Shown: positions 15,366-25,034, counted from the stretch's first letter. The stretch: 64,000 nt of DNA from Chitinophaga chungangae (GCF_017742215.1 NZ_JAGHKP010000002.1:716737-780736), one strand, 5' to 3'. Translations and numbers: made by a program. The notes: generated from the sequence alone by a model not told the origin.

Positions 15366-16985
15366 ATGGCTTGTGCCGGATGTGGTACGGGTGCGGATGG
15401 GAAGCCGGCGGGATGCAAGAGTAATGGAGGTTGCAGCAGCGGAGGATGTAACAGGCTGAATGTTTTCGACTGGCTGTCCAATATTCCCTTGACCGATAGT
15501 TTAGCACCATTTGACATCATAGAAGTAAGTTTTAATAACGGCAGTCGCAAAGACTTCTTCAGGAATTCCACCAAACAGCTCTTCGAAAAGGGGGAAATGG
15601 TGGCTGTGGAAGGAATCAGCGGTTTTGACGTAGGCATGGTGAACCTTACGGGGGAACTGGTAAAACTGCAGATGAAAAAACGCCGGGTGGAAGATACGCC
15701 CGAAGTGAAAAAACTGTTGCGCCGCGCGTCTGCCGAGGACATGAACCGCATGTCCGAGAACAAAAAACGCGAAACCGAAGCCCTTATAAAAGCGCGGGCC
15801 ATCGCCCGCAGCATTGGCCTGGAAATGAAGCTCGCAGAAGTGGAGATCCAGGCAGACGGCCGGAAAGCTACTTTCTTTTACACGGCAGACGACCGTGTGG
15901 ATTTCCGTGAGCTGATCAAGATCTACGCCTCCGAATTCCGGGTGAAGGTGGAAATGCGCCAGATCGGCGCCCGCCAGGAAGCCGGGAAAGTAGGCGGGAT
16001 CGGCAGCTGCGGCCGCGAGCTTTGCTGTTCCACCTGGCTTACCGATTTTAAATCCGTGAACACTACCGCCGCCAGGTACCAGAACCTCTCCATCAACCAG
16101 GCAAAACTGTCCGGCCAGTGCGGCCGCCTCAAATGCTGCCTGAACTACGAGCTGGACACGTACCTCGATGCGCTGAAAGATTTCCCGGACGACTGCGATA
16201 CTATTGAAACCGCCAGCGGCAATGCAACCCTGCAAAAACGCGACATTTTCAAAAACCTGATGTGGTATTCCTACGACAACAGCAATAAACAGTACCCGCT
16301 TACCATTACCCGCGTAAAGGAAATACGCCAGCTGAACAGGCAGGGTATTAAGCCGGAAGAACTTAAAGCCGTTGAAGTGGTCACTTCCAAAACCGCCGCC
16401 AAAGACGTAGACCTCGGCTTTGCGGACGTTGTGGGCCAGATCAGCCTCCGTTCACTGGAAAAAGCTTCCCAGAAACGTAAACAGAAATCGAAAGAAAAAC
16501 ATAAAGAGCACCACCAGAAAGACAAGCCGAAAGGCGGCGGCACCCAGCAGCCTTCGCAGTCCGGCGGTGGCCAGCAACAGGCCCGCGGCCCGAAAGAACA
16601 GCGCCCGCAAGGCGGCGGCAGGCAGGATCAAAAACCGCGTGAACAACGTGGCGGCGATCAGAAACCCCGTGAAGCACGCGAGCAAAAACCGCGCGAACAA
16701 CGCGGCGGAGAACAGCGCAATGAGCCCCGCGAAGCACGCGGCGACCAGAAGCCCAGGGAACAACGCCCGCCCCGCAACGAAAATCGTGGCGAGCAGAAAC
16801 CCCGCGAGCCCCGCGAAAGCGGACAGGGCGGCCCGAAACAGCAGGGCGGCGATCAAAAACCCCGCGAAGGCGGGCCCAAACCGCAGCAAGGCGGCGACCA
16901 GAAACCCCGTGAAGGCGGCGGAGGCCGCAACCGGAACCGCCCCCCGCGGAAACCGGACAACAAACAACCGGATAACAAACAATAA
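15366..16985 (+). CDS. ricT: PSP1-domain protein RicT with long disordered tail
   Basis: A 539-aa protein. The N-terminal 30 residues contain five cysteines (C3, C6, C17, C23, C28), and the PSP1/RicT core follows (about 50-320) with the signature cysteine pairs in SCGRELCC and QCGRLKCC. In Bacillus, RicT with RicA and RicF forms an Fe-S/FAD complex that modulates RNase Y; the role in Bacteroidota is inferred only. After about residue 380 the protein becomes Lys/Arg/Gln/Gly/Pro-rich and disordered, with the motif QKPRE occurring seven times and several RGG-type steps, suggesting RNA binding. The core alone would match the usual length. Confidence 0.88.
   Translation: MACAGCGTGADGKPAGCKSNGGCSSGGCNRLNVFDWLSNIPLTDSLAPFDIIEVSFNNGSRKDFFRNSTKQLFEKGEMVAVEGISGFDVGMVNLTGELVKLQMKKRRVEDTPEVKKLLRRASAEDMNRMSENKKRETEALIKARAIARSIGLEMKLAEVEIQADGRKATFFYTADDRVDFRELIKIYASEFRVKVEMRQIGARQEAGKVGGIGSCGRELCCSTWLTDFKSVNTTAARYQNLSINQAKLSGQCGRLKCCLNYELDTYLDALKDFPDDCDTIETASGNATLQKRDIFKNLMWYSYDNSNKQYPLTITRVKEIRQLNRQGIKPEELKAVEVVTSKTAAKDVDLGFADVVGQISLRSLEKASQKRKQKSKEKHKEHHQKDKPKGGGTQQPSQSGGGQQQARGPKEQRPQGGGRQDQKPREQRGGDQKPREAREQKPREQRGGEQRNEPREARGDQKPREQRPPRNENRGEQKPREPRESGQGGPKQQGGDQKPREGGPKPQQGGDQKPREGGGGRNRNRPPRKPDNKQPDNKQ
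16600..16970 (+). repeat. degenerate short repeats encoding the RicT tail
   Basis: The DNA encoding residues about 412-535 of RicT repeatedly encodes [DE]QKPRE units joined by Gln-Arg-Gly-Gly or Gly-Gly spacers. The units are unequally spaced and vary in codon use, so this is an old in-frame expansion rather than a recent perfect tandem repeat. Confidence 0.6.
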
Positions 16986-17007
16986 AACAGTTATTGTACC
17001 GTATATA

Positions 17008-17040
17008 GTAGAGGCGCTCTTGTAGCGTCTCTACGTTTAT
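17008..17040 (+). terminator. probable terminator after ricT
   Basis: GTAGAGGCGCT (17008-17018) pairs with AGCGTCTCTAC (17024-17034) with one G-T pair and a 5-nt loop, followed by GTTTATTG. The weak T-run lowers certainty, and the rhomboid gene starts 15 nt beyond the stem. Confidence 0.5.
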
Positions 17041-17049
17041 TGTCCCATC

Positions 17050-18510
17050 ATGATCGGATTTCCTCCCCGATACGGCGCCACCTGGTCCTTTGAAAACCGC
17101 AGTCCAGCGGAACAGCTCATTATTTTCTGGCTGGCAGTCGAAAAGATGGGCTGGCAGGTAAGCGAAGTAACGCCCGGCAGCATCACCGCATTCACCAATT
17201 TCAGCCTCCGGTCCTGGAACGAGCAGGTAAGCATCCGGTTTATGCCGGAAGAGGTAAGCCTGTTCAGCGTTTCCACCGGCGTGCAGATATTCGATCTTGG
17301 CAGGAACCGGCAGAATGTTAAACGGTTGCTGAAAACGGTTGCTGCAATTGCAGCGGAAACTTCCCCGGAAACTTTACATGCAGCTTATGAAGAACGGCGG
17401 CAACGCATCCGCCCGGAAGGCGAAGCCATTCACCTCACGCGCAGCAGGCGGGTGGTAGCGGGTTTTATGCAGGTGTTCATGCCGGTGAAGGGATATTTCA
17501 TCACCCCGGTCCTTATTGTGCTGAACGTTTTTATTTTCCTGCTGCTTACCAACAAATGGCTGTTCCCGGAAAGCAGCGGCTGGGCGCCAGCGCAGCAGGT
17601 GCTGGAACGGTTCGGCGCCAGCTTTAAACCGCTCACGCTTTTCGGCGAGCCCTGGCGGCTGGTTACAGCGGCTTTTTTACATGCAGACGGACTGCATCTC
17701 TTTTTTAACATGTACGCCATCATGGTATGCGGCATTTACCTCGAGCCGTTGCTCGGCCGCTGGCGTTTTTTGCTCGTATACCTGCTTTGCGCCGTCATGG
17801 CCAGTCTTACCAGCCTCTGGTGGTACGACATCACGCCGTCGCTCGGCGCTTCCGGCGCGGTGTTCGGACTTTTCGGCTTCATCCTCACCCTTTCCCTTCA
17901 CCATTTTCTTGAACCGGGCGAAAGAAAAGCGCTGCTCACCAGCATCGGGCTGTACATCCTGTTAAGCCTTTCCACCATTTTCCTTTCCACCAACTTCGAC
18001 CATGCCTCGCATATCGGCGGACTGGTAGCGGGCATGCTGCTGGCCCAGCTGCTGTACGCCGGCCTGCAGAAAAACGCATCGCGCGGCGTGATGGTGCGCA
18101 GTACCGCGCTGGCAACAGGTTTGATGCTGATCATTATTTCCGCCGTGTACTGGCTGCTGCCCCGGGATGTGAACGATTATATGGCAAAAAGGGCGCGGCT
18201 GGATGAAAATTATATCCTGGCCTCGGGTGTTTACCGCACGCAGAGCGATGAGGAAAGAATGAAGTGGCTGAAGAATTATGCCATTTATTACATGGACGAA
18301 AACCTGCGCATCATGGACGAGATCGACCGGCTTTCGCTAGGCTACGATTCGCGGCAGCAGAACAAATTGCTGCGCAAACTGTACAGTACCCGCAAAAAAA
18401 TATTCACCTTGAACTATCAAACCCTGCGCGAAGGCCGCAACCGGTACGACCGGCAGATCATCGAGGCGGTGCATGAACTGGAACAAATGCACCGGGAGCT
18501 GAATTACTAA
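17050..18510 (+). CDS. rhomboid family intramembrane serine protease with N-terminal extension
   Basis: A 486-aa membrane protease. Residues 1-135 form a soluble alpha/beta domain of unknown function. Six or more membrane helices follow, from about residue 150. The catalytic serine is S268 in GASGAVFG and the catalytic histidine is H321 in HASHIGG; a conserved HADGLHLFFNMYA segment provides the oxyanion region. After the last helix (about 380) comes a roughly 110-residue cytoplasmic helical tail rich in Arg and Lys. Catalytic residues are complete, so it should be active. Substrates unknown. Confidence 0.88.
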   Translation: MIGFPPRYGATWSFENRSPAEQLIIFWLAVEKMGWQVSEVTPGSITAFTNFSLRSWNEQVSIRFMPEEVSLFSVSTGVQIFDLGRNRQNVKRLLKTVAAIAAETSPETLHAAYEERRQRIRPEGEAIHLTRSRRVVAGFMQVFMPVKGYFITPVLIVLNVFIFLLLTNKWLFPESSGWAPAQQVLERFGASFKPLTLFGEPWRLVTAAFLHADGLHLFFNMYAIMVCGIYLEPLLGRWRFLLVYLLCAVMASLTSLWWYDITPSLGASGAVFGLFGFILTLSLHHFLEPGERKALLTSIGLYILLSLSTIFLSTNFDHASHIGGLVAGMLLAQLLYAGLQKNASRGVMVRSTALATGLMLIIISAVYWLLPRDVNDYMAKRARLDENYILASGVYRTQSDEERMKWLKNYAIYYMDENLRIMDEIDRLSLGYDSRQQNKLLRKLYSTRKKIFTLNYQTLREGRNRYDRQIIEAVHELEQMHRELNY

Positions 18511-18513
18511 GCC

Positions 18514-19563
18514 TTACTTTTCGTCCTGGAAAAAAAGTTTGTAATAATTCATGTTCCGCTCTTCGTCGTAACCCCGCTCGATCATTTCGCGGTTGCCGTG
18601 GATGTATACGTGGAAGTTTTTGTCCAGCTTGAGAATGCTTTTGAAGAACTTCTGCTGTTTTTTTACGGCCGGATTGGAGATGTCGAATTCGTCCGGCACG
18701 TCCAGCCGGTATTCGTCGCGGAAATGCTCGCGGTAATTGCGGAAAGCGTCTACGGCATCCGGGTGGCCCAGCACTTCTTCCGCAAATTCGTCTACCTGGA
18801 ACTGTTCCTTTTCCTTAAAATAAGTGGCTGATTTTTTCAGCAGGTCGATCTGGTCCACGCGGTTCATTTCGAACTCCTCCGGCAGCTTGTTCTGGATGAA
18901 CTGCTGGCACAGCGTAACCATGGTTTCGGTCTGGTGATAACTGTCCGCCTTTCTTTCCACCTGCAGGAACGCGTCTTTCCAGTACACCGCTTCGTTTTTG
19001 CTGTTGCTGTCTACGATGCTCACCTTGTACCCTTCTTCCTGCCCGATGTTGAACACGAGGCAGCCTTTGTCCAGCTTGTTGATATTGATCCCGTCGTCGT
19101 AATTCAGCTCGTAATTTTCGTCGTGCAGGTACACTTTCAGGTAGGTATCGCGGTTTTCGGACTTAAAAATGCCGATGGCTTCCACTTCTTCGCCGTCTAC
19201 CTGGCATTTTGAAAAATGAACGATGTACAGTTCGCCCCCTTTGATCTTGGGGTGGGTGGAAACTTTATAAAGATGTTTGGCGATGTTGACGGATTGTTCC
19301 TGGAAACTTTCGTGGTCTTCGAAAATGAGGCTGCAATATTTGAACACTTCGTTCAGCTGCAGGTCGGCATCGTGGGTGAAGCGGAAATACTCGGCGTTGT
19401 TGGTGAAGGGCTGGATGAAATAACTGAGCAGCAGGTTGCCGATGGTTTCGTCCTTCAGTTCCAGCGGTTGCTGCGAAAGCACCAGCGGGTCTTCGTTAGA
19501 AGCGTTCCCCACTTTATGGATCGTGAGCCTTTCCAGGTCTTTGATATCAGATACGTGAATCAT
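18514..19563 (-). CDS. nucleoid-associated protein, NdpA family
   Basis: A 349-aa soluble, acidic protein resembling the 37-kDa nucleoid-associated family (NdpA/YejK): an N-terminal LERLTIHKVGN segment, a central half with HFSKCQVDGEEVEAIGIFK, and a C-terminal section beginning near VDEFAEEVLG. Such proteins associate with DNA, but their mechanism is poorly defined. It ends 4 nt from the convergent rhomboid gene stop and is divergent from the SMP-30 gene. Confidence 0.8.
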   Translation of the reverse strand: MIHVSDIKDLERLTIHKVGNASNEDPLVLSQQPLELKDETIGNLLLSYFIQPFTNNAEYFRFTHDADLQLNEVFKYCSLIFEDHESFQEQSVNIAKHLYKVSTHPKIKGGELYIVHFSKCQVDGEEVEAIGIFKSENRDTYLKVYLHDENYELNYDDGININKLDKGCLVFNIGQEEGYKVSIVDSNSKNEAVYWKDAFLQVERKADSYHQTETMVTLCQQFIQNKLPEEFEMNRVDQIDLLKKSATYFKEKEQFQVDEFAEEVLGHPDAVDAFRNYREHFRDEYRLDVPDEFDISNPAVKKQQKFFKSILKLDKNFHVYIHGNREMIERGYDEERNMNYYKLFFQDEK

Positions 19564-19620
19564 ACGGGCTGCAAATTAGCGGCATTTAACTTTTTCCGCG
19601 AAAAAAATTAATTTCCCGTC

Positions 19621-20499
19621 ATGAAACATCTCCCCGCCGCCCTGCTGCTCCTGGCTTCCGCCGCTACTTTCGCCCAGGAACCGCTTTACACCGCCAAAGA
19701 CCTCACAAAGGAAAACATGTTCTCCTCCAATATCGAAGGCCCGAACTTCGACAAGGCGGGCAACCTGTACGTGGTGAATTTCATCAAAGACGGCACCATC
19801 GGGAACATCAGCACAAAAAACGGCAGCGGCGAAGTGTTCGTTACCCTCCCGGAAGGCAGCATTGCCAACAGCATCCAGTTCACTTCCGGGGGAAACATGC
19901 TGCTGGCGGATTTCAAAGGGCATAACGTGCTGAAGGTGGACATGAAAACCCGCCAGGTGTCTGTATTTGCGCATTCCGGCCGGTTTAACCAGCCGAATGA
20001 TCTTTGCATAAACCGTAAAGACCAGGTATTTGCTTCCGACCCCGACTGGAAAAACAGCACGGGGCAGCTCTGGCGCATCGATAAAGACGGGAAAACCACG
20101 CTGCTGGCGGAAAACATGGGCACCACCAACGGCATTGAGCTGAGCCCGGACGAAAAAACGCTGTACGTGAACGAAAGCGTGCAGCGCAAGGTCTGGAAGT
20201 TTGATGTGGACGCACGGGGCAATATTTCCAACAAAAGGCTCTTCGCCGAATTCCCGGACCATGGTTTCGACGGCATGAAATGCGACAAGGCCGGCAACCT
20301 TTACCTGACGCGTTACGGCAAAGGCACCATCGTAGTACTGTCTCCGGAAGGCAAACAGCTGCGGGAAATAGCGCTGAAGGGGAAATCGTGCAGCAACCTG
20401 GTGTTTGGCGGGAAAGACGGGAAAACGGTCTTCGTGACCCTGCAAGACAGGAAATGTATGGAAACGTTCCGGGTGGAGATCGCGGGGAAAAATTTTTAG
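19621..20499 (+). CDS. secreted SMP-30/gluconolactonase/LRE-like beta-propeller
   Basis: A 292-aa protein with a cleavable signal (ending ATFAQ) and a six-bladed propeller typical of the SMP-30 family. Blade motifs include NIEGPNFDKAGNLYVVNF, FNQPNDLCINRKDQVFASDPDW, TNGIELSPDEKTLYVNES and DGMKCDKAGNLYLTRYG, carrying the Glu, Asn and Asp metal ligands expected of lactonases. Likely a periplasmic sugar-lactone hydrolase; substrate not deducible. It is a single gene closed by a terminator. Confidence 0.85.
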   Translation: MKHLPAALLLLASAATFAQEPLYTAKDLTKENMFSSNIEGPNFDKAGNLYVVNFIKDGTIGNISTKNGSGEVFVTLPEGSIANSIQFTSGGNMLLADFKGHNVLKVDMKTRQVSVFAHSGRFNQPNDLCINRKDQVFASDPDWKNSTGQLWRIDKDGKTTLLAENMGTTNGIELSPDEKTLYVNESVQRKVWKFDVDARGNISNKRLFAEFPDHGFDGMKCDKAGNLYLTRYGKGTIVVLSPEGKQLREIALKGKSCSNLVFGGKDGKTVFVTLQDRKCMETFRVEIAGKNF

Positions 20500-20524
20500 G
20501 AAGGTTATTCCGAAGATATTGAAG

Positions 20525-20550
20525 AAGGCGGCCGCTGGGCGGCCTTTTTT
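20525..20550 (+). terminator. terminator after SMP-30 gene
   Basis: AAGGC (20525-20529) pairs with GCCTT (20542-20546), and an inner GCC/GGC pairing follows a single mismatch. A T-run to 20550 completes it. Confidence 0.65.
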
Positions 20551-20568
20551 GTTGTTGTGCTTCGCAAA

Positions 20569-20597
20569 AAAAAGCCGCCCTTTGCAGGACGGCTTCT
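20569..20597 (-). terminator. terminator after fabG
   Basis: On the minus strand AAGCCG and CGGCTT (20572-20577 with 20590-20595) pair, extended by two G-C pairs after a mismatch, and are followed by a run of eight or more T. It mirrors the plus-strand terminator 20 nt away. Confidence 0.75.
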
Positions 20598-20617
20598 ATT
20601 GATCAGGATCTTATAAA

Positions 20618-21367
20618 TCAGGTATTCAAACCGCCGCAAACGCTCAGCACCTGGCCGGTTACGTAGGCAGACATTTCGGATGCCAGGAAGAGGCATACAT
20701 TGGCAATGTCTTCCGGGGAGCCGAACTTGCCCAGGGGGATCTGGTCCAGGTAATTTTTAGCGCCTTCGCCGTCTTTCAGGTAATGCGTCATGTCCGTTTC
20801 CACGAAGCCCGGCGCTACGGCGTTCACACGGATGTTGCGGCTGCCGATCTCCTGTGCGATGGATTTCGAAAAACCGATGATGCCCGCTTTGGAAGCGGCG
20901 TAGCTGCTTTGGCCCGCGTTGCCTTTGATACCGATGATGGAGCTCATGTTGACGATGCTGCCTTTTTTGGCTTTCATCATCGGGCGCATCACCAGTTTGG
21001 TCATATTAAAAACGCTTTTCAGGTTCACGTCCATCACTTCGTCCCACTGTTCGGGGCTCATGCGGAGCAATAAGTTATCTTTCGAAATGCCTGCATTGTT
21101 CACGCAAATATCTACTGTGCCAAACTCTTTCACCACGTCGTTCACCAGCGCTTCGCAATCTTCCCATACACCGGCATTGCTTTTATACGCCTTCGCCTTC
21201 ACGCCTTTTTCGGCGAGCCTGGCTTCCAGGGCTTTCGCTTTTTCGTCTGAGCTCACATATGTAAACGCGATATTGGCGCCTTCTTCAGCGAATTTCAGTG
21301 CAATAGCCTCACCGATCCCGCGGCTGGCTCCCGTAACGATGGCTACTTTGTTCTCAAGTAATTTCAT
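20618..21367 (-). CDS. fabG: 3-oxoacyl-[acyl-carrier-protein] reductase
   Basis: A 249-aa short-chain dehydrogenase that reduces 3-oxoacyl-ACP with NADPH in fatty-acid elongation. It has the Rossmann motif TGASRGIGEA, the NNAG motif, the catalytic Ser in NMSSIIG and YAASK (Tyr-x-x-x-Lys), and the C-terminal MSAYVTGQVLSVCGG typical of FabG. Length is exact for the family. It is the last of three minus-strand genes (lptB, GH3-like, fabG) with short gaps. Confidence 0.94.
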   Translation of the reverse strand: MKLLENKVAIVTGASRGIGEAIALKFAEEGANIAFTYVSSDEKAKALEARLAEKGVKAKAYKSNAGVWEDCEALVNDVVKEFGTVDICVNNAGISKDNLLLRMSPEQWDEVMDVNLKSVFNMTKLVMRPMMKAKKGSIVNMSSIIGIKGNAGQSSYAASKAGIIGFSKSIAQEIGSRNIRVNAVAPGFVETDMTHYLKDGEGAKNYLDQIPLGKFGSPEDIANVCLFLASEMSAYVTGQVLSVCGGLNT

Positions 21368-21418
21368 TGTTGTCTGATAGGTTTTAGCTTTAGTATGATT
21401 GGGCGAAGGTAATCGAAA

Positions 21419-22954
21419 TTATCCCTCCGCCTGGTGTTTTCCGGCGAAACGGAGGATCTCCTCCAGTACGTTCCTTTCGTTGTTGAGGCGCGGCACTTTG
21501 TGCTGGCCGCCCAGTTTGCCTTTGCTTTTCAGCCATTCGGTGAAGGTGCCCGGCGCCATCAAATGCACGCTGGGGCGGCGAAGGGCCATATCTTTATGCC
21601 GTTTGGCCTCGTAATCGGAATTGATGGTCTTCAGCGTTTCGTCGAGCACGGTGATGAACCGTTCCAGGTCCGCCGGCAGCTGCTCGAACTCGATCAGCCA
21701 TTCGTGGCCGCCGTTGCCGGTTTCGCTGAAATAGATCGGCGCGGCAGTGTAATCGTTCACTATTGCTCCCGTTATTTCGCAGGCCGTCGCGATGGCATTG
21801 TCTGTATTATCCACGATCAGCTCTTCGCCGAAAGCGTTGATGAAAGATTTAGTGCGGCCGCTCACGCGGATGCGGTAAGGCGCCATGGACACGAACTGAA
21901 TGGTGTCTCCCACCAGGTAACGCCACAGCCCGCCGTTGGTGCTGATAATGAGCGCGTAGTTTTTGCCCGTTTCCACTTCGTGCAACTGCAGCGTGCGCGG
22001 AAATTCCTTGCCGTATTCTTCCATCGGCATAAACTCGTAGAAGATGCCGTGGTTAAGGAAAAGCAGCAGGCCTTCTTCGCCGATCACGTCCTGCGCGGCG
22101 AAAAAACCTTCGGATGCGTTGTAAGATTCGAGGTAATTCATGCCGGGCTTGCGGATCAGCCGTTTGAACTGTTCGCGGTAAGGCGTAAAGCTCACGCCGC
22201 CGTGCATGTACACTTCGAGGTTGGGCCATACGTCGGCCAGGTTGTCTGTTCCGGTAAGCTCGAATATTCTTTTGATCAGCACGATGGTCCAGGTGGGAAC
22301 GCCGGCGATGGAAGTCACGTTTTCGTGGATCACGGCCTGCGCCATTCGTTCGATCTTTTCTTCCCATTCGTCCATCAGCGCGATGGACAGGTCGGGCGTA
22401 CGGACGAGGTTGCCGTAAAAGGGCATGTTTTGCAGCATCACGGCGCTGAGATCGCCGAAATAGCTGTCGCTGTCTGCAGACAGTTTATTGACCTGGTGGC
22501 TCCCGCCGATCACGAGCGATTTGCCGGTGAGCACGTCTGAATCGGGGAAGTTGTTGTAATAAAGCGAAAAAACGTCGCGGCCTGCGCGGTAGTGGCATTC
22601 GTCGAGGCTTTCGACGGACACGGGGATGAATTTGCTTTTATCGGCGGTGGTGCCGCTGCTTTTGGCGAACCATTTGATGGGCGTGTTCCAGAGCACGTTC
22701 TGCTCGCCTTCCATCACACGATGGATATAAGGTTTGATGGATTCGTAGTTATGTACCGGTACCCTTTGTTTAAACTCGTCTATTTTAAAAATATTGGAAA
22801 AGCCGTACTGTTTGCCAAATTCGGTATACTGGGCCGCGCTGAGCAGGTTTTGGAACACCTGCTGCTGAACCTGCAGCGGGTATTGCATAAAATGCTCGAT
22901 GCGCCCCATCCGTAATCTGGCGAGTTGTGACAGCGCTGGACTTAAAATCTTCAT
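21419..22954 (-). CDS. GH3 auxin-responsive-promoter family protein
   Basis: A 511-aa protein of the GH3 superfamily, whose plant members are ATP-dependent acyl-acid amido synthetases. Recognisable parts are an N-terminal helical region, the ATP loop WFAKSSGTTADKSKFIPV, YLESYNASEGFFAAQD, YALIISTNGGLWRYLVGDTIQF, and VSGRTKSFINAFGEELIVDNTDNAI. All parts of the adenylation machinery are present, so an acyl-adenylating activity is likely, but the bacterial substrates are unknown. It starts 29 nt after the lptB stop and is probably co-transcribed with it. Confidence 0.88.
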   Translation of the reverse strand: MKILSPALSQLARLRMGRIEHFMQYPLQVQQQVFQNLLSAAQYTEFGKQYGFSNIFKIDEFKQRVPVHNYESIKPYIHRVMEGEQNVLWNTPIKWFAKSSGTTADKSKFIPVSVESLDECHYRAGRDVFSLYYNNFPDSDVLTGKSLVIGGSHQVNKLSADSDSYFGDLSAVMLQNMPFYGNLVRTPDLSIALMDEWEEKIERMAQAVIHENVTSIAGVPTWTIVLIKRIFELTGTDNLADVWPNLEVYMHGGVSFTPYREQFKRLIRKPGMNYLESYNASEGFFAAQDVIGEEGLLLFLNHGIFYEFMPMEEYGKEFPRTLQLHEVETGKNYALIISTNGGLWRYLVGDTIQFVSMAPYRIRVSGRTKSFINAFGEELIVDNTDNAIATACEITGAIVNDYTAAPIYFSETGNGGHEWLIEFEQLPADLERFITVLDETLKTINSDYEAKRHKDMALRRPSVHLMAPGTFTEWLKSKGKLGGQHKVPRLNNERNVLEEILRFAGKHQAEG

Positions 22955-22983
22955 ACCAGGTTTAAGTAGGGTTTAAATAGTGA

Positions 22984-23745
22984 TTATTGTTTAGCTGCTT
23001 CGTCCAGGTAATCCTTCCTGCGAAGAACGAAATTCTGCCCAAGATACACTTTTCTTACCTGTTCGTCTTCCGCCAGTTCTTCTGCGGTACCGGCCTTGAG
23101 AATTTTGCCTTCAAACAATAAATAGGCCCTGTCTGTGATGGACAGGGTTTCCTGCACGTTGTGGTCGGTGATGAGGATGCCGATGTTGCGGTATTTGAGT
23201 TTGGCTACGATCCCCTGGATATCTTCCACCGCGATGGGGTCGATACCGGCGAAGGGCTCGTCGAGCAGGATGAATTTGGGATCAACTGCCAGGGCGCGGG
23301 CGATCTCGGTTCTTCGGCGTTCGCCGCCGCTGAGCACATCGCCGGGGCTTTTGCGCACGTGCTGCAGGCGGAATTCGGAGAGCAGCGTTTCCAGCTTCTC
23401 CTTTTGTTCAGCCTTTTTCAGCTTCGTCATTTCCAGCACGGCGGCGATATTGTCTTCCACGCTCAGTTTCCTGAACACGCTCGCCTCCTGCGGCAGATAG
23501 CCGATGCCCATCTGCGCACGTTTGTACATGGGCAGCTTGGTAATGTTCAGGTCGTTGAGGAACACCTCTCCTTCATCGGGCTTGATAAGGCCCACCACCA
23601 TATAAAACGTGGTGGTTTTGCCCGCCCCGTTCGGCCCCAGAAGGCCCACGATCTCCCCTTGCGTAACCTCTACGGACACGTGGTTTACCACGGTCCTGGC
23701 CCGGTAACGCTTAACCAGTTGCTGCGTATGTATTCTTAATTCCAT
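22984..23745 (-). CDS. lptB: LPS export ABC transporter ATP-binding protein
   Basis: A 253-aa cytoplasmic ATPase that powers lipopolysaccharide extraction from the inner membrane with LptF/LptG. Walker A is GPNGAGKTT, the signature is [15 protein letters not shown], Walker B is [13 protein letters not shown], and the switch His is in [11 protein letters not shown]. The combination [11 protein letters not shown] and the overall length are typical of LptB. The partner permeases are not in this window. Confidence 0.94.
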   Translation of the reverse strand: MELRIHTQQLVKRYRARTVVNHVSVEVTQGEIVGLLGPNGAGKTTTFYMVVGLIKPDEGEVFLNDLNITKLPMYKRAQMGIGYLPQEASVFRKLSVEDNIAAVLEMTKLKKAEQKEKLETLLSEFRLQHVRKSPGDVLSGGERRRTEIARALAVDPKFILLDEPFAGIDPIAVEDIQGIVAKLKYRNIGILITDHNVQETLSITDRAYLLFEGKILKAGTAEELAEDEQVRKVYLGQNFVLRRKDYLDEAAKQ

Positions 23746-23857
23746 AGATTGAATCTCAGCAAAAATAATAAAATCGGCGAATGGACAAGGTTTTCACCTG
23801 CCCCGCCCGACTATTTTAACCATTTATTTGCTATTAGTTAAATAGTAAGGGATATGT

Positions 23858-23865
23858 TATTTTTG
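23858..23865 (+). promoter_or_regulatory. -7 box for metF
   Basis: TATTTTTG matches TAnnTTTG and lies 29 nt before the ATG at 23895. Confidence 0.45.
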
Positions 23866-23894
23866 CGAGGTTTTTTTAAAGATATCTCCTTTAT

Positions 23895-24848
23895 ATGAAA
23901 GTTACGGATCATATTTCCCAGGCCAAAGGCACCCTTATTTCCTTTGAGATCCTGCCGCCCCTGAAAGGTAAAAGCATCGAATCTATCTACGACCACCTTG
24001 ACCCGCTCATGGAGTTCAAGCCTTCGTATATCAATGTTACCTATCACCGTAGCGAACATATGTTCAAAAAACGGGCAGACGGTTCTTTCGATAAAGTCGA
24101 GATCCGCAAGCGCCCCGGTACCGTTGGCATCTGCGCCGCCATCATGAACCATTACAAGATCGACGCAGTACCGCACCTCATCTGCGGCGGTTTCAGCAAG
24201 GAAGAGACCGAAAACGCCCTCATCGACCTTAATTTCCTGGGTATAGACAATGTGCTCGTGCTCCGCGGAGACGCGCCCAAAAACGAGACCTTCTTCGAAG
24301 CCCATCCCAACGGCCACCGCTACGCGCTCGAGCTGCTCCAGCAGGTGACCGCCATGAATAACGGCATCTATCTCGAAGACGATCTCATGGGCGGCATCAA
24401 AACCAAATTCTGCATCGGCGTGGCCGGCTACCCCGAAAAACACTTCGAAGCGCCCAACCTGCAAACGGATATGGCGTACCTGAAAAGAAAAGTGGAAGGC
24501 GGCGCAGACTACATCGTCACCCAAATGTTCTTCGACAACAAAAAATTCTTCGATTTCGTGGCAAAATGCCGCGAGAACGGCATTACCGTTCCCATTATCC
24601 CAGGCCTGAAACCGCTTACCACGCGTAAGCAGCTTACCGTGCTGCCCCGCACTTTCCATGTAGACATGCCGGAAGAACTGGCCAGCGAAGTAACGAAATG
24701 CAAAACGGACAAAGATGTGGAAGTAGTCGGCACCGAATGGCTCATACAGCAGTCCAAAGAACTGAAAGCCGGCGGTTCCCCCGTACTGCACTATTACACG
24801 CTGGGCAAGCCCCACGTGATCCAGCAGGTGGTGTCCGCCGTGATCTAA
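23895..24848 (+). CDS. metF: 5,10-methylenetetrahydrofolate reductase
   Basis: A 317-aa FAD-containing TIM-barrel enzyme that makes 5-methyl-THF for methionine synthesis. Signatures are SFEILPPLKGKS with the catalytic glutamate, FINVTYH-type segment PSYINVTYHRSE, VLRGDAPK, GVAGYPEKH and DYIVTQMFFDNKKF, plus IPGLKPLT. The length is typical. It is monocistronic here, without methionine synthase nearby. Confidence 0.95.
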   Translation: MKVTDHISQAKGTLISFEILPPLKGKSIESIYDHLDPLMEFKPSYINVTYHRSEHMFKKRADGSFDKVEIRKRPGTVGICAAIMNHYKIDAVPHLICGGFSKEETENALIDLNFLGIDNVLVLRGDAPKNETFFEAHPNGHRYALELLQQVTAMNNGIYLEDDLMGGIKTKFCIGVAGYPEKHFEAPNLQTDMAYLKRKVEGGADYIVTQMFFDNKKFFDFVAKCRENGITVPIIPGLKPLTTRKQLTVLPRTFHVDMPEELASEVTKCKTDKDVEVVGTEWLIQQSKELKAGGSPVLHYYTLGKPHVIQQVVSAVI

Positions 24849-24997
24849 ACTTTCCCGGCAACACATAAAAAAACCATTGCGTTGACACGCAATGGTATAA
24901 TTTCCCTATAACTGTCACACCTTTTGTTTAGAACTTATTGGTGATGTATTGCTATAGTATGACGCGGGTAAATTCACTTACCCCTATCGGCAAACAA

Positions 24998-25034
24998 AAA
25001 AAGCGGGACCGTTCAGCACGGTCCCGCTTTTTTA
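24998..25034. terminator. bidirectional terminator between metF and the outer-membrane genes
   Basis: AAAAGCGGGACCG and CGGTCCCGCTTTT form a 13-bp stem with a short loop; A-runs and T-runs flank both sides so it can stop transcription both ways. A second 10-bp hairpin (ACCATTGCGT region, 24873-24896) lies nearer to metF but lacks a strong T-run. Confidence 0.8.
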
